Shown here in pieces: positions 1 to 9,934 of a stretch of 64,000 nucleotides of DNA. The DNA lies in NCBI RefSeq assembly GCF_900107305.1, contig NZ_FNPL01000004.1:124001-188000 (forward strand). Reading direction: 5' to 3'. The notes under the pieces are model-generated. The model did not search any database and was not told the DNA's origin. It saw only the letters and a list, made by a program, of their open reading frames with translations. Origin of the DNA: Thermoactinomyces sp. DSM 45892. Lineage in GTDB: Bacteria; Bacillota; Bacilli; Thermoactinomycetales; Thermoactinomycetaceae. Both the position numbers and the translations under genes were made by a program. The stretch's first letter is position 1; each line of letters starts with the position of its first letter.

Positions 1-137
1 CCGCGCTCAATATTACTAATCGTCGAAGCAGACAAATTCACATCTTCGAGATCCTTCTGATTTAATCCTAAATCCTTTCTTGCTTTTTTCACGACATATC
101 GAGCTAAGTTAGCCTCTGCGTAAGGCGTGTTCTCCAT
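1..137 (-). CDS. XRE-family helix-turn-helix regulator, N-terminal fragment
   Basis: The gene runs off the left edge, so only the first 45 residues are visible. It starts at ATG 137, preceded by a GGAAG ribosome binding site. The fragment has the typical order of a Cro/C1 helix-turn-helix: a helix (ARYVVKKARKDLG), a turn (LNQKDLEDV) and a recognition helix (SASTISNIER). This supports a DNA-binding repressor or a quorum-type regulator. The effector domain lies outside the window, so the target cannot be named. It is divergent from the small gene at 430-807. Confidence 0.75.
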   Translation of the reverse strand, partial: MENTPYAEANLARYVVKKARKDLGLNQKDLEDVNLSASTISNIER

Positions 138-316
138 ATTGAGCTTCCTTTCTTTGTTAGGATGCACAGAAAAATATTCAAAATAGAAAATCTTTTATCA
201 TTTTAATTCTCCACGTTAAAATCAATCCCCTTCTATCGAGACAAGCCCAGTAAAATAGATATTCACGATCGCTGTAACCCCACTCGTGCCAGTTCTAAAG
301 TTAAAATACCTTAATA

Positions 317-345
317 TTGAAAAAATTTAATCAATAAAATATAAT
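317..345 (+). promoter_or_regulatory. SigA-type promoter for the 430-807 gene
   Basis: TTGAAA at 317-322 and TATAAT at 340-345 are separated by 17 bp. This predicts a start near 352 and a leader of about 78 nt. The 292 bp gap between the divergent genes at 137 and 430 holds nothing else I recognise. Confidence 0.6.
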
Positions 346-429
346 TTAGCTGACGATGCAGTAAATTCTTAACAGTATACCTGCCCTATTTCTGATTTTC
401 TAAAAACAACAGAACGGAGTGTTTGGAAA

Positions 430-807
430 TTGTTAAAACTTCAAGTAGAAGGATCGAGAGAGAAGATTAAGTCCTTTATGGACGATGTTCACCGTAATCC
501 AAGTGTAAAGATTCTAGAGCAAGAGACTGGATACAAGATTAAAGACGGCGAAGTCCAGCCTTGTGTTAAGTGTTCCATCGATCATATACCCGAACGGCGC
601 ATGAGTCTGATTCAGATCATTACCACTGACGGTCAGAAGATCGAATTTAAGATGTTCGACATGGTACAAGCCGCCATCACCGAAGGCGTAAAAGTCTTCG
701 GTGGCCGATCCGTTGATATCTTTAGTGTTATCCAAAAAGAAAAAGAAGCCTTTAGACTATGGAAGAAGCTACGAGAAACATTCGAAGAAAAAGACGAACG
801 CTCCTAG
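430..807 (+). CDS. hypothetical protein, 125 aa
   Basis: Small soluble protein with no signal peptide or membrane segment. It starts at TTG 430 behind CGGAG. The N-terminus (KLQVEGSREKIKSF) resembles the small DUF3970-like proteins of Bacilli, but the match is too short to assign. The middle holds one CVKC pair, and the C-terminus is a charged helix (QKEKEAFRLWKKLRETFEEKDE). It has its own SigA promoter and lies divergent to an XRE regulator, so control by that regulator is possible. The function is not recognised. Confidence 0.6.
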   Translation: MLKLQVEGSREKIKSFMDDVHRNPSVKILEQETGYKIKDGEVQPCVKCSIDHIPERRMSLIQIITTDGQKIEFKMFDMVQAAITEGVKVFGGRSVDIFSVIQKEKEAFRLWKKLRETFEEKDERS

Positions 808-839
808 AACTTCCCACACTCTCACAGGCTCGTAATGGA

Positions 840-893
840 AGTGTAGATATATGTTCTAGACTACCCCCAGTAGTCCGGCCCATCCTCTACACT
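840..893 (+). other. nested hairpin in the leader of a short transcript
   Basis: AGTGTAGA (840-847) pairs with TCTACACT (886-893). Inside this, GACTAC (859-864) pairs with GTAGTC (870-875) around a CCCCA loop. The structure ends 12 nt before an AAGGAGGTG ribosome binding site, so it could be a structured 5' leader or part of a small RNA. Confidence 0.4.
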
Positions 894-913
894 CACCACT
901 CTCTAAGGAGGTG

Positions 914-1102
914 ATGCGAAACTATAGGTATATCACCAGCATACACCAATGTCCCTATCAAGTCACGAACACTGTTTTGAAACACAACCATTTTCAAGCC
1001 AAATACGAAGGACGTAGGGTATTCGTAGCGACAACTCGTCCTTCGTATTTATCTAGGAGATTTCTAGAGAGAAGCCAGGAGCGATTTCGAAATGAAAGAT
1101 AA
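914..1102 (+). CDS. possible small basic protein, 62 aa
   Basis: The reading frame starts at ATG 914, only 2 nt after a strong AAGGAGG (905-911), which is unusually close. The product would be basic and rich in Arg/Tyr (SYLSRRFLERSQERF). A 14-bp inverted repeat (1001-1050) lies inside the frame and a terminator hairpin follows at 1112-1145. That pattern would also suit a structured non-coding RNA. No family was recognised; coding is uncertain. Confidence 0.3.
   Translation: MRNYRYITSIHQCPYQVTNTVLKHNHFQAKYEGRRVFVATTRPSYLSRRFLERSQERFRNER
1001..1050. repeat. 14-bp perfect inverted repeat
   Basis: AAATACGAAGGACG (1001-1014) is the exact reverse complement of 1037-1050, with a 22 nt loop. There is no T-tract after it, so it is not an ordinary terminator. 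Confidence 0.6.
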
Positions 1103-1111
1103 AACGAATAA

Positions 1112-1145
1112 AGGGTATGTGTCGTTAATACCGGACACATACCCT
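1112..1145. terminator. bidirectional terminator hairpin
   Basis: AGGGTATGTGTC (1112-1123) pairs perfectly with 1134-1145. On the minus strand it is followed by a T-rich stretch, so it terminates the collagen gene ending at 1191. On the plus strand it closes the short transcript from about 900. Confidence 0.65.
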
Positions 1146-1190
1146 ACAGGTTTGATTACATCTTTAACTTTTTTGATTCACTTTATCATA

Positions 1191-2840
1191 TTATCCAATT
1201 CGGGTAATAGCGATACTTGAGTACGCTGGTACTCGCCCTGCAGTGGTAGTGTTGAATAGCGTTGCAACACTACCATTATTTGATGCATTTCGAACCCCGA
1301 TAGTAGATCCTGCATTTAATGGCAATACATCCATGATAGTGATAGAACCGGGACCTGTTTCTCCTATTACTGCGGCAATGGTGTTTGTTCGTTGTGTGCC
1401 ATTTACTTCGAATGCAAATACACTGGAGTTACGAGCTGTAATAGTGGATATCATCAGATATACGCCAGCACCAGTTACAGTAAATAAAGTACCGGTTGGG
1501 GAAGCAGCAAAACCACTTGATACTACACCAACTGCACTTTCAGTTAGGTTGTATCCTATTCTTCCTCCCGCCGCCACGGTTATACCCGCAGTATTATCCC
1601 CCATAAACGCCCCGAAAGCTGCAGGAAAAGCAGATGTAGGTCCAGTGGGTCCTTGAGGTCCGCTAGCTCCAGTAGGTCCCGTCGCTCCGTTCGCTCCATT
1701 TACCCCAGTAGGTCCCGTCGCTCCTGTCACCCCTTGGGCTCCCACTCCAGTAGGTCCAGTGGGTCCTTGAGGTCCCGTAGCGCCATCAGAGCCAGCGCCG
1801 GTAGGTCCTTGAGGCCCAGTGGGTCCTTGAGGTCCCGTAGCACCATCGGAGCCAGCGCCCGTAGGTCCCTGAGGCCCAGTGTTCCCTTGAGGTCCCGTAG
1901 CACCATCGGAGCCAGCGCCCGTAGGTCCCTGAGGCCCAGTGGGTCCTTGAGGTCCCGTAGCGCCATCGGAGCCAGCACCCGTAGGTCCCTGAGGCCCAGT
2001 GGGTCCTTGAGGTCCCGTAGCGCCATCGGAGCCAGCACCCGTAGGTCCCTGAGGCCCAGTGTTCCCTTGAGGTCCCGTAGCACCATCGGAGCCAGCGCCC
2101 GTAGGTCCCTGAGGCCCAGTGTTCCCTTGAGGCCCTGTAGCGCCGTCCGCCCCATCTGCCCCGGTCGGTCCTTGAGGTCCAGTAGCTCCAGTAGTGCCGT
2201 TTGCGCCGGTGGGCACTTCTAGTTTTACGATGGCAGAACCAGGTGTTACCGTGATTTCTAATGTATCCGATATGAAGTTGAGCGTATCTCCGAAATCGAC
2301 GGGAGCATTTCCATCCGCGCCGAAGTTCCCTTGAACCAAGAATAAGAAATCTCCTGTAGCAAAAGATCCAGTCGGCCCTTGAGGTCCAGTAGTTCCTGGA
2401 GGCCCAGTGTCCCCTGTAGCTCCGACCGCTCCCGCTGGCCCTGATGGTCCCTGAGGTCCCGTTGCCCCCGGAGGTCCGGGAGGTCCGCCTGATGATCCTG
2501 TGACTCCTGCTGGCCCTTGGGGTCCTGTTGGCCCTCTGGTAACATCTGTGTTTAATACATTTTCTAGCTTCTCATTTAGGATCCATTCTTTTTTTCCGAT
2601 TACATTAATCGTATCGCGAACGCTATTATTGATCGTAAGTAAATCGCTAATCGTGGGTTGGAAGGAGGTTGAGACTCCGGGAAGCGTTCCGAGAACGTAT
2701 TGGAGTTTTTCTCCCTCAGCATTAATAATATGACTTAATCCTAGTTCTTCTAAGGCAATGGATGATAATAGCAGATTTACTGCATCTTCTCTGGTAATGT
2801 TTATATTCGGTGAAATATTAGGTATATTCGCTTGAGACAT
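1191..2840 (-). CDS. collagen-like surface/exosporium protein, 549 aa
   Basis: Structural protein with four parts. Residues 1-102 form a conserved helical N-terminal domain shared by all large collagen genes here ([18 protein letters not shown]). A short Gly-X-Y segment with GPP triplets follows, then a ~50-residue non-collagenous insert ([11 protein letters not shown]... EVPTG), and then a long Gly-X-Y region. The C-terminal ~140 residues are beta-rich and Gly/Thr/Ser/Ala-rich, fitting a BclA-like trimerising jelly roll. There is no signal peptide, as in exosporium proteins assembled from the mother cell. The long collagen region is a 20-residue unit (60 bp) repeated. AAGGAGG precedes the ATG by a normal spacing. 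It has its own upstream motif and terminator. Confidence 0.85.
   Translation of the reverse strand: MSQANIPNISPNINITREDAVNLLLSSIALEELGLSHIINAEGEKLQYVLGTLPGVSTSFQPTISDLLTINNSVRDTINVIGKKEWILNEKLENVLNTDVTRGPTGPQGPAGVTGSSGGPPGPPGATGPQGPSGPAGAVGATGDTGPPGTTGPQGPTGSFATGDFLFLVQGNFGADGNAPVDFGDTLNFISDTLEITVTPGSAIVKLEVPTGANGTTGATGPQGPTGADGADGATGPQGNTGPQGPTGAGSDGATGPQGNTGPQGPTGAGSDGATGPQGPTGPQGPTGAGSDGATGPQGPTGPQGPTGAGSDGATGPQGNTGPQGPTGAGSDGATGPQGPTGPQGPTGAGSDGATGPQGPTGPTGVGAQGVTGATGPTGVNGANGATGPTGASGPQGPTGPTSAFPAAFGAFMGDNTAGITVAAGGRIGYNLTESAVGVVSSGFAASPTGTLFTVTGAGVYLMISTITARNSSVFAFEVNGTQRTNTIAAVIGETGPGSITIMDVLPLNAGSTIGVRNASNNGSVATLFNTTTAGRVPAYSSIAITRIG
1741..2160. repeat. 60-bp tandem repeats in a collagen gene
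   Basis: The sequence repeats with an exact 60 bp period for about seven units. Each encodes one 20-residue collagen unit ([20 protein letters not shown], with N/P variation). Near-identity at nucleotide level marks it as prone to recombination or slippage that changes rod length in steps of 20 residues. Confidence 0.9.
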
Positions 2841-2861
2841 GGTATACCTCCTTAATGAAAT

Positions 2862-2879
2862 ATTCCTACTATTTATACG
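2862..2879 (-). promoter_or_regulatory. shared promoter-like motif upstream of a collagen gene
   Basis: Reads CGTATAAATAGTAGGAAT on the minus strand, about 20 nt before the ribosome binding site of the 2840-1191 gene. It aligns with similar motifs before the other collagen units (4621, 8144, 11606, 12401, 28261). It is probably the -10 region of a common, possibly sporulation-stage promoter. Confidence 0.4.
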
Positions 2880-2974
2880 TTGGATTCTTACTATACGTAC
2901 TACTTTTTTTCCTCTATCATCGTTTAATAGGCAAAAAAAGGCGAGGTATCCTCGGGGAAGGCCGTTACATGGTA

Positions 2975-3013
2975 CACCGCCCTTAGAGAGCTAGAAACTT
3001 TCTAAGGGCGGTG
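2975..3013. terminator. terminator-like hairpin between collagen genes
   Basis: CACCGCCCTTAGA (2975-2987) pairs perfectly with TCTAAGGGCGGTG (3001-3013). It lies just past the stop of the minus-strand gene at 3089. The T-tract is weak on both strands. Confidence 0.55.
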
Positions 3014-3088
3014 CTTATTAATCGATTGATATGACTGTTAAATATTCTTCATAACTGAATCGGGCACGATCATCGATTTACCAATTTG

Positions 3089-4600
3089 TCAACGTAACAT
3101 GATGATAGAAAGTCCACATTGTGCTCTTGCTACTGCTCCTGCAGTTTGGACTACAACCTGCAATGATCCAGAAGGACCTGGTGGTATTTGAATAATGGCT
3201 ACTGCGGAGTTAGAAGAGTTGGTGTTATTAGATTGTGCTACCTGTGTTCCTTGAATAAGGGCTCCGTTTAATTGTAACTCGAATGTAGCATTATTCGTTG
3301 TATTTCTTGCGGAATAATTTACCTCGTAATAATGGTTGGAAGCTAAGGTAACGGTTCCGGTTGATCCTCCTGCCCCTGTATCAAGTACTATTTCGCCAGA
3401 ACCAAATTGAGTGAGAATCGTGTCATAAGGTACAGGATTACCTGCAGCAATAGCAGGAGTATTTCCGGCTCCGGTTATGGTAGCAAACATAAAGCTATTT
3501 GCCACTGCACCCGTAGGTCCTTGGGGCCCCGTGCCGCCTTGAGGCCCGGTATTCCCTTGGGGTCCGGTATTTCCTTGAGGCCCGGTATTCCCTTGGGGCC
3601 CCGTGCCGCCTTGAGGCCCGGTATTTCCTTGGGGTCCGGTATTTCCTTGAGGCCCGGTATCGCCTTGAGGTCCGGTATTTCCTTGAGGCCCGGTATCGCC
3701 TTGAGGTCCGGTATCGCCTTGAGGTCCGGTATCGCCTTGAGGTCCGGTATTTCCTTGAGGTCCGGTATTTCCTTGAGGCCCGGTATCGCCTTGAGGTCCG
3801 GTATCGCCTTGAGGTCCGGTATCGCCTTGAGGTCCAGTGACCCCTTGAGGCCCAGTGACCCCTTGAGGCCCAGTTCCGCCTTGAGGTCCAGTTCCGCCTT
3901 GAGGTCCAGTTGCTCCTGTAGAACCAGTAAGACTGAGTTCTGCAACGATTGCTTTAATGATACCTGCGATGGCTCCCGTCGTTCCAGTGGGTAGTTCTAA
4001 ACTCACATTGGCAGAGCCGGGTGTTACCGTGATTTCTAACACATTAGATATAAAGTTTAGTGTATCTCCAAAGCCGAGTGGAACGCTTCCGTCAGCTCCT
4101 GAATTCCCTTGAACCAAAAATAAAAAATCACCTGTAGCAAAAGATCCCGTCGGTCCCGTCGCCCCTTGAGGCCCGGTCACTCCAGTGGCACCCGCAGGTC
4201 CCGGAGGTCCAGAAGGCCCTGTCGCCCCTGCAGGTCCCGGAGGTCCTCCTGATGGTCCTGTAGGTCCAGTGGCACCAGCCGATCCCGTGGGTCCCCTTGT
4301 AACGTCTGTGTTTAACACATTTTCTAGCTTTTCATTTAGGATCCATTCCTTTTTCCCGATTACATTAATCGTATCGCGAACACTATTGTTGATCGTGAGT
4401 AAATCGCTAATCGTGGGTTGGAAGGATGTTGAGACTCCGGGGAGAGTTCCGAGAACGTATTGGAGTTTTTCCCCCTCGGCATTAATAATATGACTTAATC
4501 CTAGTTCTTCTAACGCAATGGATGATAATAGTAGATTTACTGCATCTTCTCTTGTGATGTTTATGTTCGGTGAAATATTAGGAATGTTAGCTTGAGACAT
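3089..4600 (-). CDS. collagen-like surface/exosporium protein, 503 aa
   Basis: Same plan as its neighbours: shared N-terminal domain, GPP-containing collagen segment, ~50-residue FLFLVQG insert, long collagen, beta-rich C-terminus. The long collagen consists of GPQG(D/N/V/G)T hexapeptides, 18 bp units, over about 130 residues. Just before it the triplets are broken by a hydrophobic stretch ([15 protein letters not shown]) absent from the paralogues. The C-terminal domain ([12 protein letters not shown]... GLSIIMLR) differs from the others and resembles BclA-type jelly rolls. The start is ATG 4600 behind AAGGAGG; an in-frame extension of 18 codons upstream lacks a ribosome binding site. Single-gene unit. 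Confidence 0.85.
   Translation of the reverse strand: MSQANIPNISPNINITREDAVNLLLSSIALEELGLSHIINAEGEKLQYVLGTLPGVSTSFQPTISDLLTINNSVRDTINVIGKKEWILNEKLENVLNTDVTRGPTGSAGATGPTGPSGGPPGPAGATGPSGPPGPAGATGVTGPQGATGPTGSFATGDFLFLVQGNSGADGSVPLGFGDTLNFISNVLEITVTPGSANVSLELPTGTTGAIAGIIKAIVAELSLTGSTGATGPQGGTGPQGGTGPQGVTGPQGVTGPQGDTGPQGDTGPQGDTGPQGNTGPQGNTGPQGDTGPQGDTGPQGDTGPQGNTGPQGDTGPQGNTGPQGNTGPQGGTGPQGNTGPQGNTGPQGNTGPQGGTGPQGPTGAVANSFMFATITGAGNTPAIAAGNPVPYDTILTQFGSGEIVLDTGAGGSTGTVTLASNHYYEVNYSARNTTNNATFELQLNGALIQGTQVAQSNNTNSSNSAVAIIQIPPGPSGSLQVVVQTAGAVARAQCGLSIIMLR
3510..3915. repeat. 18-bp tandem repeats in a collagen gene
   Basis: About 22 near-identical 18 bp units on the minus strand, each encoding Gly-Pro-Gln-Gly-X-Thr with X = Asp, Asn, Gly or Val. 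Confidence 0.9.
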
Positions 4601-4620
4601 AATATACCTCCTTACGTAGA

Positions 4621-4637
4621 GTCTTATTATAGGTATG
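4621..4637 (-). promoter_or_regulatory. shared promoter-like motif upstream of a collagen gene
   Basis: Reads CATACCTATAATAAGAC on the minus strand, upstream of ATG 4600. The first 12 bases match the motif before the 11584 gene (CATACCTATAAC). Confidence 0.45.
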
Positions 4638-4731
4638 CTTGGCCACGAAGGCATGTACTAAACGATTTATTCAGATTTTCTTTATTTAGAAAAAAGGGCG
4701 AGGTATCCTAGGCGCAGATGTTATACAGTAA

Positions 4732-4775
4732 AACCCCCTTTTGAGAGAGGAGCCTCTTAAAAGGGGGTTATTTTT
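4732..4775. terminator. bidirectional terminator of a two-gene collagen operon
   Basis: AACCCCCTTTTGAGAG (4732-4747) pairs with 4754-4769 (one G-T pair), with ATTTTTT after it on the plus strand and TTTTA on the minus strand. It closes the 8123-to-4795 operon. An almost identical hairpin lies at 8189-8232. Confidence 0.8.
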
Positions 4776-4794
4776 TGAAGGGTAGGAATCCTCA

Positions 4795-6459
4795 TTATTG
4801 ATCGAGCTGTAAGATTTGGATATTGGCCCGACAGTTGGTTATGGCGGTAACGTTGATCATAGATATTTGAGCGGGTCCGGTGGTGAAAGCCCCGACTGAG
4901 AGCCCGTCATCGTTTACTTGTGCTTGCATGACTCCAGCCGGAATTAATACACCATCTCTCAGAAGTTGAACGTTCATATTACCAGACCCATTTAGTCCAC
5001 CGGAAATATAATAGGCTCCAGCAGCGATTCCGATAAAAGTAGCGCCCACCACATGAGTGATATTGGTACCCTTCGAGTTACCTTGAACATTCCAAGGAAC
5101 AGGACCGTTCGCAGCGAGTGTAAATCCGGTTGCGGCTGCATTTAGATAACTTTGGGCTATGAAGGGGAGTCCAGTAGGCCCTTGAGCCCCTGTGTTGCCC
5201 TGGGTTCCTGTGCTACCTTGAGATCCGGACGATCCTTGAGGTCCCGTCGGTCCTTGAGGTCCTGAGATTCCTTGGGATCCCGTTTCGCCCTGATCTCCCG
5301 TCGGCCCTTGAGGTCCCGTACCGCCTTGAGGTCCTGAGCCTCTTTGTGGAGGTCCTGTGTCACCTTGAGACCCAATCGATCCTTGAGGACCGGTATCTCC
5401 TTGAGGTCCTGAGATGCCTTGAGGTCCCGTGATCCCTTGAGCCCCTGAGACTCCTTGGGTTCCTGTAATGCCTTGAGGCCCAGCGTCCCCTTGAGGCCCC
5501 GTATCGCCTTGAGGTCCGATATCTCCTTCAGGTCCCGTGATTCCTTCAGGTCCCGTGACCCCTTCAGGTCCTGTAATCCCTTGAGGTCCCGTGATTCCTT
5601 GAGTTCCAATATTTCCTTGAGTCCCTGTAATTCCTTGAGCTCCGATATCCCCTTGAGATCCCGTATCTCCTTGAGGTCCCGTGATCCCTTGAGCCCCTGA
5701 GACTCCTTGAGTCCCTACATTCCCTTGAGGTCCTGTGATTCCTTGAGCTCCCGCATTCCCTTGAGGTCCTGTGATCCCTTGAACTCCCGCATTCCCTTGA
5801 GGCCCTGTGGGTCCTTGAGGTCCCGGAGATCCTGTAGGTCCAGTAGATCCCGTCGGCGCTTCTAGTCTTACATTAGCAGAACCAGGTGTTACCGTAATTT
5901 CTAACGTATCAGATAGAAAATTGAGGGTATCTCCGAAACCGAGTGGAACATTTCCATCTGCGCCTGAGTTTCCTTGGACTGTAAAGAGGAAGTCACCGGT
6001 TGCGATCGTTCCTGTTGGTCCAGTAACGCCTTGAGGTCCCGGGATTCCTTGAGGTCCAGTAGGCCCGATCGGTCCTGCGTTTCCTTGAGGCCCGGTCGGT
6101 CCGCCTGATGGTCCTTGAGGCCCGGGAGGCCCTTGAGGTCCCGGAGCTCCAGCTGGAGAATCTTCGCCATCTAATACGTTTTCTAACTTTTGATTTAGAA
6201 TCCATTCTTTCTTGGTGATGGTACTTAGCGTGTCGCGCACGCTGGTGTTGATCGAAAGTAGATCGTTAAGAGTGGGTTGAAAGGTGGTTGAGACTCCGGG
6301 GAGAGTTCCGAGAACGTACTGTAGCTTTTCTCCCTCGGCGTTAATGATATGGCTAAGTCCTACTTCTTCTAACGCAATCGATGACAGTAATAGATTGACT
6401 GCATCGTCTCTCGTGACAGAAATAGTAGGTGAAATATTAGGGATATTGGCTTGAGACAT
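4795..6459 (-). CDS. collagen-like surface/exosporium protein, 554 aa
   Basis: Second gene of a minus-strand operon; only 11 bp separate it from the gene at 6471. It has the shared N-terminal domain, a collagen segment containing GPPGPQGP, the FLFTVQG insert, a long and less regular collagen region rich in Ile/Val triplets ([10 protein letters not shown]), and a ~120-residue C-terminal beta domain ([13 protein letters not shown]... QILQLDQ). The collagen is interrupted once by PPQRGSG, which breaks the triplet register. The same interruption is kept in the paralogue at 8252-9916. The gene, its C-terminal domain and its terminator are near duplicates of that paralogue. Confidence 0.85.
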   Translation of the reverse strand: MSQANIPNISPTISVTRDDAVNLLLSSIALEEVGLSHIINAEGEKLQYVLGTLPGVSTTFQPTLNDLLSINTSVRDTLSTITKKEWILNQKLENVLDGEDSPAGAPGPQGPPGPQGPSGGPTGPQGNAGPIGPTGPQGIPGPQGVTGPTGTIATGDFLFTVQGNSGADGNVPLGFGDTLNFLSDTLEITVTPGSANVRLEAPTGSTGPTGSPGPQGPTGPQGNAGVQGITGPQGNAGAQGITGPQGNVGTQGVSGAQGITGPQGDTGSQGDIGAQGITGTQGNIGTQGITGPQGITGPEGVTGPEGITGPEGDIGPQGDTGPQGDAGPQGITGTQGVSGAQGITGPQGISGPQGDTGPQGSIGSQGDTGPPQRGSGPQGGTGPQGPTGDQGETGSQGISGPQGPTGPQGSSGSQGSTGTQGNTGAQGPTGLPFIAQSYLNAAATGFTLAANGPVPWNVQGNSKGTNITHVVGATFIGIAAGAYYISGGLNGSGNMNVQLLRDGVLIPAGVMQAQVNDDGLSVGAFTTGPAQISMINVTAITNCRANIQILQLDQ

Positions 6460-6470
6460 GTCACACCTCC

Positions 6471-8123
6471 TTAATCGATCTGTAAGACTTGTATATTGGC
6501 ACGGGCATTTGTTATGGCGTTAACGCTGTTGAGAGATATTTGTCCTGGTCCAGTGGTGAAAGCCCCAACTGAAACACCGTCGTTGTTCGAATTTGCCGAC
6601 ATAATGGCACCTGGGATTAATACGTTATCTTTCCGAATTTGGGCGCTTATATTTCCGCCGCCATTTAGTCCGGCTGTAATCATATATAAGCCAGTAGCAA
6701 TCGTGACAAAAGTCGCTCCGAGAGTAACATTTGGGCCGTTGGAGTTACCTGGGGTATTCCAAGGAACTGGCCCGTTGGCAGCGACGCTAGTTCCAGCTCC
6801 TGTTGCAGCTGCATTTAGGTAGCTATTCAGTAAGAAGGAGGTTCCTGTTGGCCCTTGAGGCCCCGTATTTCCTTGAGGCCCCGTATTTCCTTGAGGCCCC
6901 GTATTTCCTTGAGGTCCAGCATTTCCTTGAGGTCCCGTGCTGCCTTGAGGTCCCGTGCTGCCTTGAGGTCCCGTGCTGCCTTGAGGTCCCGTGCTGCCTT
7001 GGGGTCCTGTTGCGCCTTGAGGTCCTGTTGCGCCTTGAGGCCCGGTAACGCCTTGAGGCCCGGTAACGCCTTGAGGCCCGATAACGCCTTGAGGTCCCGT
7101 GCTGCCTTGAGGCCCCGTGTCCCCTTGAGGTCCCGTGTCTCCTTGAGGCCCCGTGTCCCCTTGAGGCCCCGTGTCTCCTTGAGGCCCCGTGTCCCCTTGA
7201 GGCCCCGTGTCTCCTTGAGGCCCCGTAACGCCTTGAGGTCCTGTAACGCCTTGAGGTCCCGTGTCCCCTTGAGGTCCCGTGTCCCCTTGAGGTCCCGTGT
7301 CCCCTTGAGGTCCCGTGTCCCCTTGAGGCCCCGTGTCCCCTTGAGGCCCTGTCGGTCCCTGAGGTCCTGTAACGCCTTGAGGCCCCGTGTCCCCTTGAGG
7401 CCCGACATCCCCTTGAGATCCTGTAACGCCTTGAGGTCCCGTGTCCCCTTGAGGCCCGGTAACCCCTTGAGGTCCTGTCGGACCAACCGGCCCAATGGTT
7501 CCAGTAGGTCCGTTTTCACCTGTAGGAACCTCCATTCTTACATTGGCAGAGCCAGGTGTTACGGTAATTTCTAATGTATCGGATAAAAAGTTGATTATAT
7601 CTCCAGAGCCGACTGGAACATTTCCATCTGCGCCTGAGTTTCCTTGAACCAAGAATAAGAAACCACCTGTAGTAAAAGAGCCTTGAGGCCCTGGTAGCCC
7701 TTGAGGCCCGGTTTCTCCTTGAGGTCCAATATCTCCCGTCGTTCCGTCTGGCCCCTGCGGTCCTGTTAATCCTGCGGTCCCTGGGGGTCCTGAGGGTCCT
7801 TCAGGCCCTGAGGGCCCTCTCGTAACATCTGTTTCTAAAATATTGCTTAGCTTTTCGTTTAACGTCCATTCTTTCTTTCCGATTACATTAATCGTATCTC
7901 GGACGCTACTGTTAATGAGAAGTAAATCGTTAAGAGTGGGTTGAAAGGTGGTTGAGACCCCGGGGAGAGTTCCGAGGACGTATTGGAGTTTTTCTCCCTC
8001 AGCATTAATAATATGACTTAAGCCTAGCTCTTCTAACGCAATGGATGATAATAGCAGATTTACTGCATCATCTCTCGTAATGGAAATAGTAGGTGAAATG
8101 TTAGGGATATTCGCTTGAGACAT
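6471..8123 (-). CDS. collagen-like surface/exosporium protein, 550 aa
   Basis: First gene of the operon with 4795-6459. The N-terminal domain is followed by a short collagen segment ([13 protein letters not shown]), the FLFLVQG insert, and a very regular collagen region of GPQG-D/V/S/N-TG hexapeptides spanning roughly 230 residues. The C-terminal domain ([12 protein letters not shown]... NIQVLQID) is of the same type as in 4795, 8252 and 9935. The start ATG 8123 has AGAAGGAGG at normal spacing. Its closest relative by position and C-terminus is the gene at 9935-11584, the first gene of the duplicated operon. Confidence 0.85.
   Translation of the reverse strand: MSQANIPNISPTISITRDDAVNLLLSSIALEELGLSHIINAEGEKLQYVLGTLPGVSTTFQPTLNDLLLINSSVRDTINVIGKKEWTLNEKLSNILETDVTRGPSGPEGPSGPPGTAGLTGPQGPDGTTGDIGPQGETGPQGLPGPQGSFTTGGFLFLVQGNSGADGNVPVGSGDIINFLSDTLEITVTPGSANVRMEVPTGENGPTGTIGPVGPTGPQGVTGPQGDTGPQGVTGSQGDVGPQGDTGPQGVTGPQGPTGPQGDTGPQGDTGPQGDTGPQGDTGPQGDTGPQGVTGPQGVTGPQGDTGPQGDTGPQGDTGPQGDTGPQGDTGPQGDTGPQGSTGPQGVIGPQGVTGPQGVTGPQGATGPQGATGPQGSTGPQGSTGPQGSTGPQGSTGPQGNAGPQGNTGPQGNTGPQGNTGPQGPTGTSFLLNSYLNAAATGAGTSVAANGPVPWNTPGNSNGPNVTLGATFVTIATGLYMITAGLNGGGNISAQIRKDNVLIPGAIMSANSNNDGVSVGAFTTGPGQISLNSVNAITNARANIQVLQID
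6850..7480. repeat. 18-bp tandem repeats in a collagen gene
   Basis: About 35 units of 18 bp on the minus strand encode Gly-Pro-Gln-Gly-X-Thr. Runs of identical units (GDT, GST, GNT) suggest recent local duplication. Confidence 0.9.
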
Positions 8124-8143
8124 GTTATACCTCCTTCTAAATG

Positions 8144-8160
8144 ATTCCTACTATCTGTAC
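8144..8160 (-). promoter_or_regulatory. shared promoter-like motif upstream of a collagen operon
   Basis: Reads GTACAGATAGTAGGAAT on the minus strand, upstream of ATG 8123. The 3' part (ATAGTAGGAAT) equals that before the 2840 gene. Confidence 0.4.
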
Positions 8161-8188
8161 TAATGAATGTATCCAAATGTTTTCTTTA

Positions 8189-8232
8189 ATCCCCCTTTTG
8201 AGAGAGGAGCCTCTTAAAAGGGGGATATTTTT
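8189..8232. terminator. bidirectional terminator, duplicate of the one at 4732
   Basis: ATCCCCCTTTTGAGAG pairs with the arm ending at 8226, followed by a T-run. The hairpin and the next ~40 bp into the gene match 4732-4810 almost exactly. Confidence 0.8.
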
Positions 8233-8251
8233 TGAAGGGTAGGAATCCTCA

Positions 8252-9916
8252 TTATTGATCGAGCTGTAAGATTTGGATATTGGCCCGACAGTTGGTTATG
8301 GCGGTAACGTTTATCATAGAAAGTTGAGCGGGACCGGTGGTGAAAGCTCCGACTGAGAGCCCATCGTCGGTTACCTGTGCTTGCATCACTCCAGCCGGAA
8401 TTAATACACCGTCCCTCAGAAGTTGAACGTTCATATTGCCGGAACCATTTAGTCCACCGGAAATATAATAGGCTCCAGCAGCGATTCCGATAAAAGTAGC
8501 GCCCACAACATGAGTGATATTGGTACCCTTCGAGTTACCTTGAACGTTCCAAGGAACGGGACCGTTCGCAGCGAGTGTAAATCCGGTTGCGGCTGCATTT
8601 AGATAACTTTGGGCTATGAAGGGGAGTCCAGTAGGCCCTTGAGCCCCTGTGTTGCCCTGTGTTCCTGTGCCACCTTGAGGTCCTGAGATTCCTTGGGGTC
8701 CCGTCGGTCCTTGAGGTCCTGAGATTCCTTGGGATCCCGAGATCCCTTGAGCTCCCGGAATTCCTTGAGGTCCCGTGCCGCCTTGAGGTCCTGAGCCTCT
8801 TTGTGGAGGTCCTGTTTCACCTTGAGACCCAATCGGTCCTTGAGGTCCGGTATCGCCTTGAGATCCTGTGTCACCTTGAGGCCCGGTCGTTCCTTGAGTC
8901 CCGATCGTTCCTTGAGTCCCTGAGATTCCTTGAGTCCCCGAGATTCCTTGAGCCCCCGAGATTCCTTGAGCCCCCGACGTTCCTTGAGCCCCCGAGATTC
9001 CTTGAGATCCTGACGTTCCTTGAGGTCCTGAGATTCCCTGGGATCCTGAGATTCCTTGAGGCCCTGACGTTCCTTGAGCCCCCGAGATTCCTTGAGCTCC
9101 CGATGGTCCCTGAGGCCCCGAGATTCCTTGGGGTCCTGAGATTCCTTGGGGTCCCGAGATTCCTTGAGCCCCCGAGATTCCTTGAGGTCCAGTCGGTCCT
9201 TGAGGTCCCGAGATTCCTTGGGGTCCCGGTTCTCCTTGGGATCCCGAATCGCCTTGAGCTCCTGTTGGTCCTTGAGGCCCGGTATCGCCCTGAGGCCCGG
9301 TCGATCCCGTCGGAGCTTCTAGTCTTACATTAGCAGAACCGGGTGTTACCGTAATGTCTAACGTATCGGATAGGAAGTCTAGGGTGTCGCCAAAGCCGAG
9401 TGGAACATTTCCATCTGCGCCTGAGTTTCCTTGGACTGTAAAGAGGAAGGCACCGGTTGCGATCGTTCCCGTTGGTCCTGTAACGCCTTGAGGTCCAGCG
9501 TTTCCTTGAGGCCCAGTTGGCCCGGTCGATCCAGCGTTTCCTTGAGGTCCAGTGGGTCCGCCTGATGGTCCGGGGGGCCCGGGAGGCCCTTGAGGTCCCG
9601 GAGATCCCACCGGAGAATCTTCTCCGTCTAATATGTTTTCTAACTTTTGATTTAGAATCCATTCTTTCTTCGTGATGGTACTTAGCGTGTCGCGCACACT
9701 GGTGTTGATCGAAAGTAGATCGTTAAGAGTGGGTTGAAAAGTGGTTGAGACTCCGGGGAGGGTTCCGAGAACGTACTGTAGCTTTTCTCCCTCGGCGTTA
9801 ATGATATGGCTAAGTCCTACTTCTTCTAACGCAATCGATGACAGTAATAGATTGACTGCATCGTCTCTCGTGACAGAAATAGTAGGTGAAATATTAGGGA
9901 TATTAGCTTGAGACAT
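8252..9916 (-). CDS. collagen-like surface/exosporium protein, 554 aa
   Basis: Second gene of the operon with 9935-11584, separated by 18 bp. It has the same length as the gene at 4795-6459 and is nearly identical to it in the N-terminal domain, the FLFTVQG insert and the C-terminal domain. The collagen region between has diverged: here Ser/Ile triplets dominate ([16 protein letters not shown]), whereas Ile/Val/Asp triplets dominate in the paralogue. Both keep the register break PPQRGSG. Fast drift of the rod between conserved ends is what unequal recombination of repeats would give. Confidence 0.85.
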   Translation of the reverse strand: MSQANIPNISPTISVTRDDAVNLLLSSIALEEVGLSHIINAEGEKLQYVLGTLPGVSTTFQPTLNDLLSINTSVRDTLSTITKKEWILNQKLENILDGEDSPVGSPGPQGPPGPPGPSGGPTGPQGNAGSTGPTGPQGNAGPQGVTGPTGTIATGAFLFTVQGNSGADGNVPLGFGDTLDFLSDTLDITVTPGSANVRLEAPTGSTGPQGDTGPQGPTGAQGDSGSQGEPGPQGISGPQGPTGPQGISGAQGISGPQGISGPQGISGPQGPSGAQGISGAQGTSGPQGISGSQGISGPQGTSGSQGISGAQGTSGAQGISGAQGISGTQGISGTQGTIGTQGTTGPQGDTGSQGDTGPQGPIGSQGETGPPQRGSGPQGGTGPQGIPGAQGISGSQGISGPQGPTGPQGISGPQGGTGTQGNTGAQGPTGLPFIAQSYLNAAATGFTLAANGPVPWNVQGNSKGTNITHVVGATFIGIAAGAYYISGGLNGSGNMNVQLLRDGVLIPAGVMQAQVTDDGLSVGAFTTGPAQLSMINVTAITNCRANIQILQLDQ

Positions 9917-9934
9917 GTTACACCTCCTTATTCC

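Noticed and set aside
1653-2222. Long plus-strand frame rich in Ser/Arg (SRSRRS-type repeats) opposite a collagen gene
   Set aside because: It is the antisense of the Gly-X-Y repeats. The 60 bp period keeps several frames open, and there is no ribosome binding site. The same applies to similar frames at 3407, 6855, 8659, 10430 and 27034 and to the Leu-Lys-rich minus frames.
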